Source: Nonomuraea gerenzanensis
Lineage (GTDB): Bacteria > Actinomycetota > Actinomycetes > Streptosporangiales > Streptosporangiaceae
Reading direction: 5' to 3'
DNA: 64,000 nucleotides
Assembly (NCBI RefSeq): GCF_020215645.1
Contig: NZ_CP084058.1
Span: 1,736,001 to 1,800,000, forward strand
The stretch's first letter is position 1, and each line of letters starts with the position of its first letter. The position numbers and the translations under genes were made by a program. Positions 52,624 through 60,336 of the stretch are shown here, one piece after another. The notes beneath the pieces were generated by a model. That model saw only the letters and a list, made by a program, of their open reading frames with translations, ran no database searches and was not told where the DNA came from.

Positions 52624-53502
52624 TCAGGCTTCGTGGGTGGCGGCGTCCGTGAGGGCGCCTATCAGGGGGTTGGCGTTGGCGGTGAGCCAAGCGAAGGCCC
52701 ATCGAATGGGTGGGGCGTCGCGAACGGGGATGTAGACCACGTCGGGCCGGGCGTAGAAACGGGCGGCCTCGGCGGCAGCGGCGGCGACGGCATGTCCGGT
52801 GGTGGTCGCCTTGAGCTCGTCCTCCCAGTTGGAGACAGTCGGGCCGCGGGCGATGAGGCGGCCTGACGGGGTGCGGAAGGGTTGGAAGGCTTCCTCCATG
52901 GACGCCGGGATCGGTGACTGGGGCGTCATGAAGGTCAGGTCGCCGTAGTCCTCCAGGCTGACCGAGTCGCGGCCGGCGTAGGCGTGGGTGGCGGCCATGG
53001 CCAGGACGACTGGTGAGGTGTGGGTGATCGGTCCGACGGTGATGTCGGGTTCGCGCACCGGCAGCCACAGGTGGGCCACGTCGATCGTGCCCTCCCGCAG
53101 GGGTGTGAGCGGGTCGACGACGTTGAGTTCGCAGTGCACGAGCCGGACGGTCGGGTGCCTGGCCTGGAACCGTTCGACGATGTCGTTGATCATCCAGCCC
53201 TGAGGTCCCATGGTGCCCAGGGTGAGGGTGCCGTTGAGGTCGCGGGCGGAGATCGACACGTCCTCGATCCCATCGACGATCTGCTGGTAGGCGGGCCGCA
53301 GGGCCTGATAGAGCCGCTGCCCGGCAGCGGTGAGCCCCACAGCGCGGCTGGTGCGGTCGAACAAGGGTACGCCGATCCGGCGTTCGGTCTTCTTCAGCGA
53401 CTGGCTGACGCGGGCCGGGGTGACGTGGAGGCGTTCGGCGGTGCGGCTGAAGTGCAGCTCCTCGGCCAGCGTCAGAAAGATCTCGATATCGCGGAGCTCC
53501 AC
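52624..53502 (-). CDS. LysR-family transcriptional regulator
   Basis: 292 residues. The N-terminal winged helix-turn-helix is typical (MELRDIEIFLTLAEELHFSR, RVSQSLKKTERRIGVPLFDR). The effector-binding domain follows (LNGTLTLGTMGPQGWMINDI, TIDVAHLWLPVREPDI, WAFAWLTANANPLIGALTDA). This branch of LysR proteins often controls a divergent reductase or efflux gene, but here the divergent side (53503-53918) has no intact gene, so its target may have been lost. The gene sits alone inside the long inverted repeat. GTG start at 53502. Confidence 0.9.
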   Translation of the reverse strand: MELRDIEIFLTLAEELHFSRTAERLHVTPARVSQSLKKTERRIGVPLFDRTSRAVGLTAAGQRLYQALRPAYQQIVDGIEDVSISARDLNGTLTLGTMGPQGWMINDIVERFQARHPTVRLVHCELNVVDPLTPLREGTIDVAHLWLPVREPDITVGPITHTSPVVLAMAATHAYAGRDSVSLEDYGDLTFMTPQSPIPASMEEAFQPFRTPSGRLIARGPTVSNWEDELKATTTGHAVAAAAAEAARFYARPDVVYIPVRDAPPIRWAFAWLTANANPLIGALTDAATHEA

Positions 53503-53918
53503 GGGCCTTTGTCCTGATCTTTAAGCGTTCGGTTAAGAAAAGGTTATCGGACTCGTCGTTGATCGGGCGAAGCTGCACGCCGAGCTGACGCGCTGGCTCG
53601 GCTCGATCAAGACCGCCGCGGAGTCCCGCGTGACCACCAGCTGATCAAGAGCCTTCAGCCACAAGTCCAGCAATCAAGATCATTCCGAGCGTCGATCGCT
53701 GTTGTTGGAGTGAACGCACTGGTCATGGATCGGCATCTGCACAATGTCGTGAATCTGGAGCAGCACCTGATCGACTTGTCCCTCGATCGGGTCGCCGCGG
53801 TGACCTGAGGTGCTTGGGGCCGCCGCCTTGCCCGCGCCTGTAACCGCTCGATCTGGTTGGGGGTGGGTGGTTCCACTCGTTCCTCACGTCAGCGGGCCAG
53901 CAGCGCCGGACAAAAGTG
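53503..53918. other. Gene-poor stretch upstream of LysR with reading-frame remnants
   Basis: No complete gene is supported in these 416 bp. A forward frame ending at 53643 reads AKLHAELTRWLGSIKTAAES and then a stop, like the C-terminal tail of a lost protein; a further short frame at about 53725-53808 reads MDRHLHNVVNLEQHLIDLSL. I cannot assign either. The 53515-53550 part is AT-richer (TTAAG motifs) and should hold the LysR promoter. Confidence 0.45.
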
Positions 53919-54299
53919 GACGGGCACAAGGGACGCTTTCGGTGATCTGACGAGGGGCGCTGCCGCTGTGGCCCCCTCTGCACCGCCCGGGGGCGTGATC
54001 GACACGCCGGACGGCAGGATGGGGCCGTCATGCCCCGCCACCCCGGAGTCGACCAAGACCTCCCTGGCCCAGCGACTGCGCCGGCACACCCGCGATCACT
54101 GGCCACAGCCGGCAGGCCCGCCCGTCCGCTACCACGGCCAGCTCGCCCACCTCGCAGACGAACTGACCGGCTGCGCCCTTCATACGCCTTCGTTACGGCG
54201 GACCGGCCTCCATCCGGGGGTTCGGCCTCTACCTCGCCGGCAGCGGCACCTACGAGAACCTGCCTAACGGCATGTCCGCCAGCACACCCCAAGAAGCCC
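53919..54299. repeat. Right arm of the ~385-bp long inverted repeat
   Basis: The 381-bp arm matches the reverse complement of 52078-52464. It lacks 6 bp present in the left arm (within the codons before LPNGMSA) and carries a few substitutions. Similarity ends abruptly at AAGAAGCCC on the outer side. Confidence 0.92.
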
Positions 54300-54304
54300 C
54301 TTGA
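54019..54304 (+). pseudogene. Hypothetical actinobacterial protein, frameshifted, right copy
   Basis: The same protein as at 52055-52364, here on the plus strand from ATG 54019. It shows the same frame break between LADELTG and the RLRYGGPASIRGFGLYLAGS half. It then reads GTYENLPNGMSASTPQEAP to an early stop at 54304, so it has lost the EEALDCAC ending kept by the left copy. This makes the right copy the derived, truncated one. It lies tail to tail with the HxlR-peroxiredoxin gene. Confidence 0.62.
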
Positions 54305-54320
54305 CCGCGCTGGGTGGGGG

Positions 54321-55262
54321 TTAGCGGAGGGTGCGGGCGGCTTCGGTGGCTTCGGCGATGGCCGAGGGGATGTCCAGAACCGGGAAGATGACGTGGCGGA
54401 TGAGCCGGGAGCGGTCGATCACCAGGATCAGGCGCTTGAGCTTCAGGTCCTGGCCGGCTCGGAAGGTCGGGAGGCGCAGGGCTGCTGTGAGGCGCAGGTC
54501 CATGTCGGAGAGGAGGGGGAACGGGATCTCTTCTGCGGTGGCGAAGGCGGCCTGCTGGTCCGGGCGCTGGGTGCTGACGCCGTGGAGGGTGATGCCGGCG
54601 GCGGTGAGCTCCGGGTGGTGGTCGCGGAACAGGCGGTTCTCCAGCGTGCAGCCGGCTGCGCCTGGCACCTGGTTCCAGTCCGGGGGGAGGGAGGTGGCCG
54701 GGCCGGTCGAGGGGTAGGTGAACAAGATCGTGGCGGTGCCCGTGTCGGGGACGACGTCGAGTGGGGTGGGAGGTCGGGCTGCGGTGTCGCGGGTTGTGGG
54801 TGTAGGGGTACCGCGAGCCGGTTCAAGGGGCGGGGTGGTGGCGGGGAGGGGGAGCGGGGCGGGGATCTTGGTGATGAGGAGAGCCCGTACGCGGGCGGTC
54901 TCCGTGCTCCCCGCGCGGGGCGCTCCCGTGGCGGACCCGTCGCCCAGCAGCCATCGATCGGCCCAGTCCTGCATGCTGACCAGCGTGGGTGCCAGGGCCC
55001 AACCTGTCTCCGTCAGTACGTACTCATGGCGGACCGGCCGCTCCTGGTAGGGCTCTCGGGTCAGCACCCCGTGTGTTACCAGGTGTTTCAGGCGTTCGGT
55101 GAGGATCTTGCGGGAGATTCCCAGCTCGCGCAGCATGTCGTCGAAGCGTCGGTGGCCGCGGGTCACCTCGCGCACGATCAGCAGGCTCCACCAGTCACCT
55201 ATGACGGAGGCCGCCTGGGCGATCGAGCACTGGGCGTCCTGTTCGCGTAGCTCCCTGACCAT
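54321..55262 (-). CDS. HxlR-type winged-helix regulator fused to a peroxiredoxin-like domain
   Basis: 313 residues. Residues 1-110 are an HxlR/MarR-like winged helix (IAQAASVIGDWWSLLIVREV, GISRKILTERLKHLVTHGVL, YVLTETGWAL). After a Pro/Thr-rich linker (about 120-165), residues 170-313 form an AhpC/TSA-type thioredoxin fold: TATILFTYPSTGP, AAGCTLENRLFRDHH (one Cys at the peroxidatic position), ITLHGVSTQRPDQQAAFATA and IPFPLLSDMDLRLTAAL. HxlR proteins are known to sense thiol or quinone stress through Cys, so a built-in peroxiredoxin would make a one-piece redox sensor, or the protein could be a DNA-tethered peroxidase. No regulated gene is obvious beside it. Start ATG at 55262. Confidence 0.8.
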   Translation of the reverse strand: MVRELREQDAQCSIAQAASVIGDWWSLLIVREVTRGHRRFDDMLRELGISRKILTERLKHLVTHGVLTREPYQERPVRHEYVLTETGWALAPTLVSMQDWADRWLLGDGSATGAPRAGSTETARVRALLITKIPAPLPLPATTPPLEPARGTPTPTTRDTAARPPTPLDVVPDTGTATILFTYPSTGPATSLPPDWNQVPGAAGCTLENRLFRDHHPELTAAGITLHGVSTQRPDQQAAFATAEEIPFPLLSDMDLRLTAALRLPTFRAGQDLKLKRLILVIDRSRLIRHVIFPVLDIPSAIAEATEAARTLR

Positions 55263-55403
55263 GGGAGGACTCTAGTTCATCATCGGTCTCTTTTGGAGAC
55301 TTGGTCAGCACTGCTCACCCGCCGCGAGGCGCTGCTTCCGGGTATGTGAACACCCCTGCCGCAGCGGTTGCGTCCGAACGTCGGCGGAAAGCGTAAGCCC
55401 TGG

Positions 55404-57215
55404 TCAGTGGCTGAGTGCCGGCTCCTGGAGAGCCGGAGCCCTGCTCAGGAGCTGTCGCAGCACCCGCTCCAGCGTAGCCATCGGGTCCTGGACCGGGCCC
55501 GGGGAGCGCCAGGCCACATAGCCGTCCGGCCGCACCAGTACGGCGCCGCCCCCGCGGACGCCGTACCGCTCCTCGAAGCACCCCTCCACGTCCAGCAGCT
55601 CGTCGTCCACCGGCAGCCGCGTCAGCCGCACCCCGAGCCGTTCCTTGACCAGCCGCCCCGCCTCCATCCACGCCTGACTGCCCTGTTTGGCGGCGATGAG
55701 GACGAAGCCGGATCCGAACAGGTCGATGGTGGAGAGGTGCTGCCCGCCCCAGTCGAGCACGACGTGCGGGGCTCGGCTGCCGGGTCGCCCGCCTGCCAGA
55801 CGCGGGTCCTCCAGGATGGAGCCGTCGTCGCCGGGCTCGTCGAGGATGGCCGTGGAGTGGTAGCGGTGGCCGAGCAGGGTGTGCCAGAGGTTCGGGAGCG
55901 GCTCCGGGTAGCCGATGCGGGCGGCGGGGGGCATGCGGGTGCCGAGCTCGGCCAGCTGGGCGTCGGCCGTGAGTGTTCCGATCGGGCGGCGTTCGGCGTC
56001 GTAGGTGTCCAGGAAGTCTGGGCCGGCCTGTTCCGTGAGGACCAGCCACAGGCGCCAGGCCAGGTCAGCGCCGTCCTGGAGCGCGGTGCCGCCGCCCTGG
56101 CCTCCGGTGGGCGGCATGGTGTGGGCGGCGTCGCCGGCGAGGAACACCCGCCCCACCCGGTAGGTGTCGGCCAGGACGTGCGCGATGCCGAACGTGGTCC
56201 GGTCGAGGATCCGCACCTCCAGGTCGGGCCGGCCGGTCGCCAGCCGGACCAGCTCGACACAGCGCTCCGGGGTGAAGTCGCCAGGCTCGTGTGGTTGGGC
56301 GCTGGGATGCTGTGTGGTGGTGCCGGGCCGGTGCGGAAGAGCATCGGGCCGACGCGTGGTGGTGCCGGGCTGGTGCGGAAGGGCATCGGGCCGACGCGTG
56401 GAGGTGCCGTGCTCGTGCGTGGAGGCACCGCTCTGGTCCGTGGAGGTGTCGCGCTGGTGTGCGGGGATGTCGGGCTCCTCGCCCTCCGCATAATGAACGC
56501 CGAGCACATGCGCCCCCGCCCCAGCCCCGGTCACCACCACCCCGGTAAAGGCCTCATTACGCAAGTACCACAGCGTAACTTCCCTCTCCCGAACAAACTC
56601 CGACAAATCTGCATCGAACATGATCGAGCACATCCGGCCAAGCTCCCCCAGCCCGGAGGTGGACACGCCCAACGCCTCCCGCACCCGACTCCGGTGCCCA
56701 TCGGCAGCCACCACATACTCGGCCCGCACCAGCCGCTCGCCGCCCTGGTCACGGATGAGCGCCGTCACCCCGTCCTCGTCCTGCTCCAGCGAGACCAGCT
56801 CGGTGCCGAACCGTAGATCCGCCCCCAGCTCCTCCGCCTTGACCCGCAGCAACCGCTCGACATCGGCCTGCGGCGCCCCCACCATCCCCACCGGGGTGAG
56901 CCCGGCGAGGAAGGCGCGCTCGGCCTGGGCGCCGTCCGTGATCAGGTGCGGCTCGGGGTCGGCGAGGTCCCGGGCGATCGCGATGCGCATGCCGTCGCCG
57001 ATCCCCGCCCAGATGGCGGCGAGCTCCTCCTCGATCCCCGGTACGGGCCGCAGCAGCTCCAGCGCCCGCGGCCCGACCCCGAACGCCTTGGGCTGAACGG
57101 AGGTGCTCGCATGCCGCTCGACCAGCATGACGGGCACCTCGCGCCAGGCCAGCAGCGTGGCGGCGCTCAGCCCCGCGTAGCCGCCGCCGACCACCAGGAC
57201 GGGCACTCGTTCCAT
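55404..57215 (-). CDS. FAD-dependent aromatic monooxygenase (PHBH-like) with repeat insertion
   Basis: 603 residues from the ATG at 57215 (GGAGG upstream). FAD motifs: VLVVGGGYAGLSAATLLA at the N-terminus, VVAADGHRSRVREALG, and RVFLAGDAAHTMPPTGGQGG. The C-terminal part is the thioredoxin-like region usual in this class (RLPVDDELLDVEG, VLVRPDGYVAWRS). These NAD(P)H enzymes hydroxylate phenols and polyketide aromatics. About 58 extra residues sit between EGEEPDIPAHQR and FTPERCVELV, made of 14-residue repeats (RRPDALPHQPGTTT) encoded by a 42-bp unit around 56290-56470. It lies 89 bp after the thiamine-binding gene on the same strand. Substrate unknown. Confidence 0.88.
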   Translation of the reverse strand: MERVPVLVVGGGYAGLSAATLLAWREVPVMLVERHASTSVQPKAFGVGPRALELLRPVPGIEEELAAIWAGIGDGMRIAIARDLADPEPHLITDGAQAERAFLAGLTPVGMVGAPQADVERLLRVKAEELGADLRFGTELVSLEQDEDGVTALIRDQGGERLVRAEYVVAADGHRSRVREALGVSTSGLGELGRMCSIMFDADLSEFVREREVTLWYLRNEAFTGVVVTGAGAGAHVLGVHYAEGEEPDIPAHQRDTSTDQSGASTHEHGTSTRRPDALPHQPGTTTRRPDALPHRPGTTTQHPSAQPHEPGDFTPERCVELVRLATGRPDLEVRILDRTTFGIAHVLADTYRVGRVFLAGDAAHTMPPTGGQGGGTALQDGADLAWRLWLVLTEQAGPDFLDTYDAERRPIGTLTADAQLAELGTRMPPAARIGYPEPLPNLWHTLLGHRYHSTAILDEPGDDGSILEDPRLAGGRPGSRAPHVVLDWGGQHLSTIDLFGSGFVLIAAKQGSQAWMEAGRLVKERLGVRLTRLPVDDELLDVEGCFEERYGVRGGGAVLVRPDGYVAWRSPGPVQDPMATLERVLRQLLSRAPALQEPALSH

Positions 57216-57243
57216 GGACTCCACCTCCGAGCACGCGTAGTAT

Positions 57244-57272
57244 CGCGTCACAGGGCAACACGATATGACGCG
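57244..57272. promoter_or_regulatory. Inverted repeat upstream of the FAD monooxygenase gene
   Basis: CGCGTCA (57244-57250) and TGACGCG (57266-57272) flank 15 nt, and ATCGCGT occurs directly at 57242 and again at 57294. The region 57216-57304 is clearly AT-richer than its surroundings and is the likely promoter with operator sites of a repressor encoded elsewhere. Confidence 0.5.
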
Positions 57273-57304
57273 TCGGTGGAGAGGTCAAGATATATCGCGT
57301 TATG

Positions 57305-57595
57305 TCAGGAGAGGTGGCGCTCCAAAGACTCGATCTTGGACGTCATACCGTCCGTGACGCCCTCGCGCAGGTCGGCCTTGAGTACGAGGCTCACCCGGGG
57401 AGCGACCTCGGCCACGGCGTCCACGGCGCGCTTGACGACGGCCATGACCTCGTCCCACTCGCCCTCGATCGTGGTGAACATGGCGTCGGTGCGGTTGGGC
57501 AGCCCGCTGTCGCGGACCACCTTGACGGCGCGGGCGACGGGCTCGGCGACCCCTTCGCCGACGCCCAGCGGGGTGATGGAGAAAGCGACGATCAT
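57305..57595 (-). CDS. Thiamine-binding protein, MTH1187/YkoF family (DUF77)
   Basis: 96 residues matching the MTH1187 family over their length: [56 protein letters not shown], and [14 protein letters not shown]. The proteins form ferredoxin-like tetramers that bind thiamine or a related pyrimidine in the cytosol. No thiamine transport or synthesis gene is adjacent and no TPP riboswitch sequence is visible upstream. The gene's first codons and ribosome site have been multiplied into a 39-bp tandem array directly upstream, giving several short reading frames before the true start. Confidence 0.87.
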   Translation of the reverse strand: MIVAFSITPLGVGEGVAEPVARAVKVVRDSGLPNRTDAMFTTIEGEWDEVMAVVKRAVDAVAEVAPRVSLVLKADLREGVTDGMTSKIESLERHLS

Positions 57596-57745
57596 CAGCG
57601 CATCCTACGCCGGGCGGCAAGCAACGACGATCATCAGCGCGCCCTACGCCGGGCAGCGAGAAACGACGATCACCAGCGCATCCTGTGCCGGGCCGCCGAA
57701 GGCCACGCTCATCAGCGCACCCCGGCCCGGACAGCGAAAAGCCAC
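57590..57745 (-). repeat. 39-bp tandem array carrying a repeated start region
   Basis: Four units with a 39-bp period (the GATCATCAGCGC element at 57590, 57629, 57668 and, altered, 57707). On the minus strand the units start ATGATCGTC, GTGATCGTC or ATGAGCGTG, and two of the upstream copies run nine further codons to a TAG directly followed by GGA/GGG, a possible ribosome site for the next unit. Confidence 0.85.
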
Positions 57746-57779
57746 GACGTCCGCAGAACGCCGTGGCCGCCGCCGTACA

Positions 57780-58103
57780 TCACGCGTGGTCGTGCTCTTC
57801 GTCGTCCTCTTCCTCGCTCGGCCCCTCGGACGGCTCCACGCCGAGGACGGCCTCGCGCGGCTCGATCTCGCTGATGTGGTCGACGAGCTGCAGCACGTGG
57901 TCGGGCTCGATCAGCCACTGCAGCGCCGAGGCGCCGGAGTCGTCGGAGCCGACCAGCTCGGCCTGCTCGGTGCGCTCCTCATCGGTGAGATCGGCGTCGG
58001 GATGCCGGATCTCGGCCAGCGCCGCTGCCTGCAGCGCGTCCATGTCAAGCACCTCCACGGTCAGCTCGACCGTCAGGCGCAGGAACTTCGGTTCATCACT
58101 CAT
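57780..58103 (-). CDS. Small acidic hypothetical protein
   Basis: 107 residues from the ATG at 58103, which lies 10 nt after the ung stop, so co-transcribed with ung. The sequence is strongly acidic, with a pattern of alternating beta and helix (KFLRLTVELTVEVLDMDALQ, SALQWLIEPDHVLQLVDHIS) and a tail of Asp/Glu with histidines (EEEDDEEHDHA) that could bind metal. Related proteins occur next to ung or alone in Streptosporangiales as far as I can tell, but I do not know a function. No Cys, no membrane segment. Confidence 0.7.
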   Translation of the reverse strand: MSDEPKFLRLTVELTVEVLDMDALQAAALAEIRHPDADLTDEERTEQAELVGSDDSGASALQWLIEPDHVLQLVDHISEIEPREAVLGVEPSEGPSEEEDDEEHDHA

Positions 58104-58113
58104 GGCGACGATG

Positions 58114-58791
58114 CTAGGGCAGCTTCCACTCCACAGGCGCCGCGCCTTGCGCGACAAGCAGCTCATTGGCCCGGCTGAACGGCCGCGAGCCGAAGAATCC
58201 GCTGCGCGCGGAGAGCGGGGACGGGTGCGCGGACTCGATGCGCGGCACCTGGCCGAGCATGGGCGCCAGGTTGCGGGCGTCGCGGCCCCAGAGGATCGCC
58301 ACCATCGGCTTCTCGCGCGCCACCAGGGCGCGGATGGCCTGCTCGGTGACCTGCTCCCAGCCCTTGCCCCGGTGCGAGGCGGGCTTGCCCGGCATCACGG
58401 TGAGCACCCTGTTGAGCAGCAGGACACCCTGCTCGGCCCACGGCGTCAGGTCGCCGTTGGAGGGGCGCGGGAGCCCGAGGTCGGTCTCCATCTCTTTGTA
58501 GATGTTGAGCAGGCTGCCGGGCAGCGGCCGCACGTCGGGCGCCACCGAGAACGACAGCCCGACGGGGTGCCCGGGCGTCGGATACGGGTCCTGCCCCACG
58601 ATCAGCACCTTGACCTCGTCGAAGGGCTGGCTGAAGGCACGCAGGACGTGGGCGCCGGCGGGCAGGTACTGCCTGCCTTCGGCGATTTCCTTGCGCAGGA
58701 ACTCTCCCATGACGGAGATCTGCTCGGACACGGGCTCCAGCGCGCGTGCCCAACCCGCTTCGACGACTTCGTTCAACGGACGACCGGCCAT
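58114..58791 (-). CDS. ung: Uracil-DNA glycosylase, family 1
   Basis: 225 residues with the family 1 motifs: water-activating [18 protein letters not shown], uracil-binding LLLNRVLTV and [11 protein letters not shown], and the DNA-intercalation loop [21 protein letters not shown]. It removes uracil from DNA as the first step of base-excision repair. It is the first gene of a two-gene transcript with the small acidic protein. A hairpin at 58812-58856 separates it from the peptidase gene upstream. Confidence 0.97.
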   Translation of the reverse strand: MAGRPLNEVVEAGWARALEPVSEQISVMGEFLRKEIAEGRQYLPAGAHVLRAFSQPFDEVKVLIVGQDPYPTPGHPVGLSFSVAPDVRPLPGSLLNIYKEMETDLGLPRPSNGDLTPWAEQGVLLLNRVLTVMPGKPASHRGKGWEQVTEQAIRALVAREKPMVAILWGRDARNLAPMLGQVPRIESAHPSPLSARSGFFGSRPFSRANELLVAQGAAPVEWKLP

Positions 58792-58811
58792 GGCCGTTGA
58801 GCTTAGTCAGG

Positions 58812-58856
58812 TCTGGTACGGCTTGCGGCCCAAACCCAGGGACAAGCCGTACCAGA
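58812..58856 (-). terminator. Hairpin terminator after the M1 peptidase gene
   Basis: TCTGGTACGGCTTG (58812-58825) and CAAGCCGTACCAGA (58843-58856) form a perfect 14-bp stem with a 17-nt loop, a few bases after the peptidase stop. There is no T run, as is common for actinobacterial terminators. Confidence 0.8.
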
Positions 58857-58860
58857 ATGA

Positions 58861-60237
58861 TCACAACGACGGCTTGCCGGGCTTGAAGAGCCACGCGTCG
58901 AACAGGGCCCCGAGGTCCTGGCCCGACACCCGCTCCGACAGCGCGACGAAGGCGGCGGTGTCGGCGTTGCCGTACCTGTGCTCGCCCGCCCAGGCCCGCA
59001 GGATCGCGAAGAACGCGGCGTCGCCGACCGCGCCCCGCAGCACGTGCAGCGTCATCGCGCCGCGGTCGTAGACGGGGGCGTGGAAGAGGTTCTCCGGGCC
59101 GCCGGGGTCGGCGGTCGGGACCTGCCAGAAGTCGTCCTCGGCCGGCCGCGCGTACGCCTCGTCGAAGGCTGCCTGCACGCTCTGCGTCCCGAGCTTGTCG
59201 GCCCACAGCCACTCGCCGTACGTGGCGAAGCCCTCGTTCAGCCAGATGTCGCGCCACAGCGTGGGCGTCACCGAGTTGCCGAACCACTGGTGCGCCAGCT
59301 CGTGCGCGAGCAGCGACTGGCTGGGCACGCGCGGGTAGATCGGCCTGGTCTGCGTCTCCAGCGCGTAGCCGACCTCGGGCGCGTGGTCCACGATCCCGCC
59401 CGTCGAGGAGTACGGGTACGGCCCGAACAGCCCGCTGAAGAAGTCCAGCACCGGCGGATGCCGCTCGGCGAAGCCCGTGGCGTCACCGGCCGCCTGGGGA
59501 TCAACGGACGTGGTCACCCGGTAGCCGCCGATCCGGCGGTCGGTGAGCTGGGCGATCCCGATCGACACCGTGGCCAGATAGCCGGCCATCGGCTCGCGGG
59601 AGTTCCACACGTACGTGGTGCGCCCGCCCTTCGACGCCTTGCGCACCAGGTCGCCGTTGGCCACCGCCACCCGGGAGCTGGGCACGGTGACGGTGAAGCG
59701 GTAGGTCGCCTTGTCCGTCATGTGGTGGTTGCCGGGGTACCAGGTGATCGCGCCCTGGGGTTCGTTGGCGTTGTAGACGCCGTCGCCGGTCTTGATCCAG
59801 CCGTCCATGGCGCCGTCGGGGTCGATGACGTGGGTGGGCTGGCCGTCGTACCGGACCACGACCGAGAAGCCGCGCCGGTCGCGCACCGGCCTGGCCGGCG
59901 TGACCACCAGCTCGGAGCCGCTCTGCGCGTGCGAGGCGGGCCTGCCGTCCACGGTCACGGACCGTACGGACAGCGTGTCGACGAGGTCGAGGTTGAAGCG
60001 GCTCAGCGCCTGCGTGGCACGCGCCGCGATGACGGCGCGGCCGGACAGGCGGCCGGAGTCGGGGTCGTAGCCGAGGGTGAGGTCGTAGTGCAGGGCGTCG
60101 TAGCCGCCGTTGCCCTGGCCGGGGAAGTACGGGTCGCCCGCGCCCGGTGCGCCGGGCGTGCCCGCCGGGTCGGCGGCGGCGGGGGTGAGGGGAAGCGTGA
60201 GGAAGGCTGCCGCGGTGAGGGCGAGAAGACGCTTCAT
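58861..60237 (-). CDS. Secreted M1-family metallopeptidase
   Basis: 458 residues. A Sec signal peptide (MKRLLALTAAAFLTLPLTPA, cut near AAADPA) is followed by the M1 N-terminal beta domain (YDALHYDLTLGYDPDSGRLS, QALSRFNLDLVDTLSVRSVT) and the catalytic zinc site HELAHQWFGNSV with the third ligand Glu in WLNEGFATYGEW. The chain is about half the length of classic aminopeptidase N and lacks the helical C-terminal domain, a form frequent among exported actinobacterial peptidases. It probably trims N-terminal residues from peptides outside the cell. Monocistronic, bounded by hairpins on both sides. Confidence 0.93.
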   Translation of the reverse strand: MKRLLALTAAAFLTLPLTPAAADPAGTPGAPGAGDPYFPGQGNGGYDALHYDLTLGYDPDSGRLSGRAVIAARATQALSRFNLDLVDTLSVRSVTVDGRPASHAQSGSELVVTPARPVRDRRGFSVVVRYDGQPTHVIDPDGAMDGWIKTGDGVYNANEPQGAITWYPGNHHMTDKATYRFTVTVPSSRVAVANGDLVRKASKGGRTTYVWNSREPMAGYLATVSIGIAQLTDRRIGGYRVTTSVDPQAAGDATGFAERHPPVLDFFSGLFGPYPYSSTGGIVDHAPEVGYALETQTRPIYPRVPSQSLLAHELAHQWFGNSVTPTLWRDIWLNEGFATYGEWLWADKLGTQSVQAAFDEAYARPAEDDFWQVPTADPGGPENLFHAPVYDRGAMTLHVLRGAVGDAAFFAILRAWAGEHRYGNADTAAFVALSERVSGQDLGALFDAWLFKPGKPSL

Positions 60238-60296
60238 GAAAAAGCATCGAAAATGCCCGAATGGGCGTTACTTGGGATTCCCCACAGACATGCGAG

Positions 60297-60324
60297 GGCG
60301 CCCGCCCCCGAGAGCGGGCGCCCG
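60297..60324 (-). terminator. Hairpin terminator of the AglEFG-like operon
   Basis: GGGCGCCCGC (60297-60306) and GCGGGCGCCC (60315-60324) make a perfect 10-bp GC stem with an 8-nt loop, 13 bp after the last permease gene of the operon. No T run follows. Confidence 0.85.
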
Positions 60325-60336
60325 TTCAGGCCGCCG

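Noticed and set aside
52078..54299. Insertion sequence or composite transposon with terminal inverted repeats
   Set aside because: The arms are parts of a decayed hypothetical gene, not a transposase or IS end; no transposase and no clear target duplication. Kept only as an inverted duplication.
57596..57745. CRISPR-like array
   Set aside because: The 39-bp units are contiguous and degenerate with no unique spacers and no cas genes; they copy the start of the adjacent gene.
57596..57780. TPP riboswitch before the thiamine-binding gene
   Set aside because: The conserved CUGAGA and ACCUGA elements are absent; the leader is a tandem repeat.
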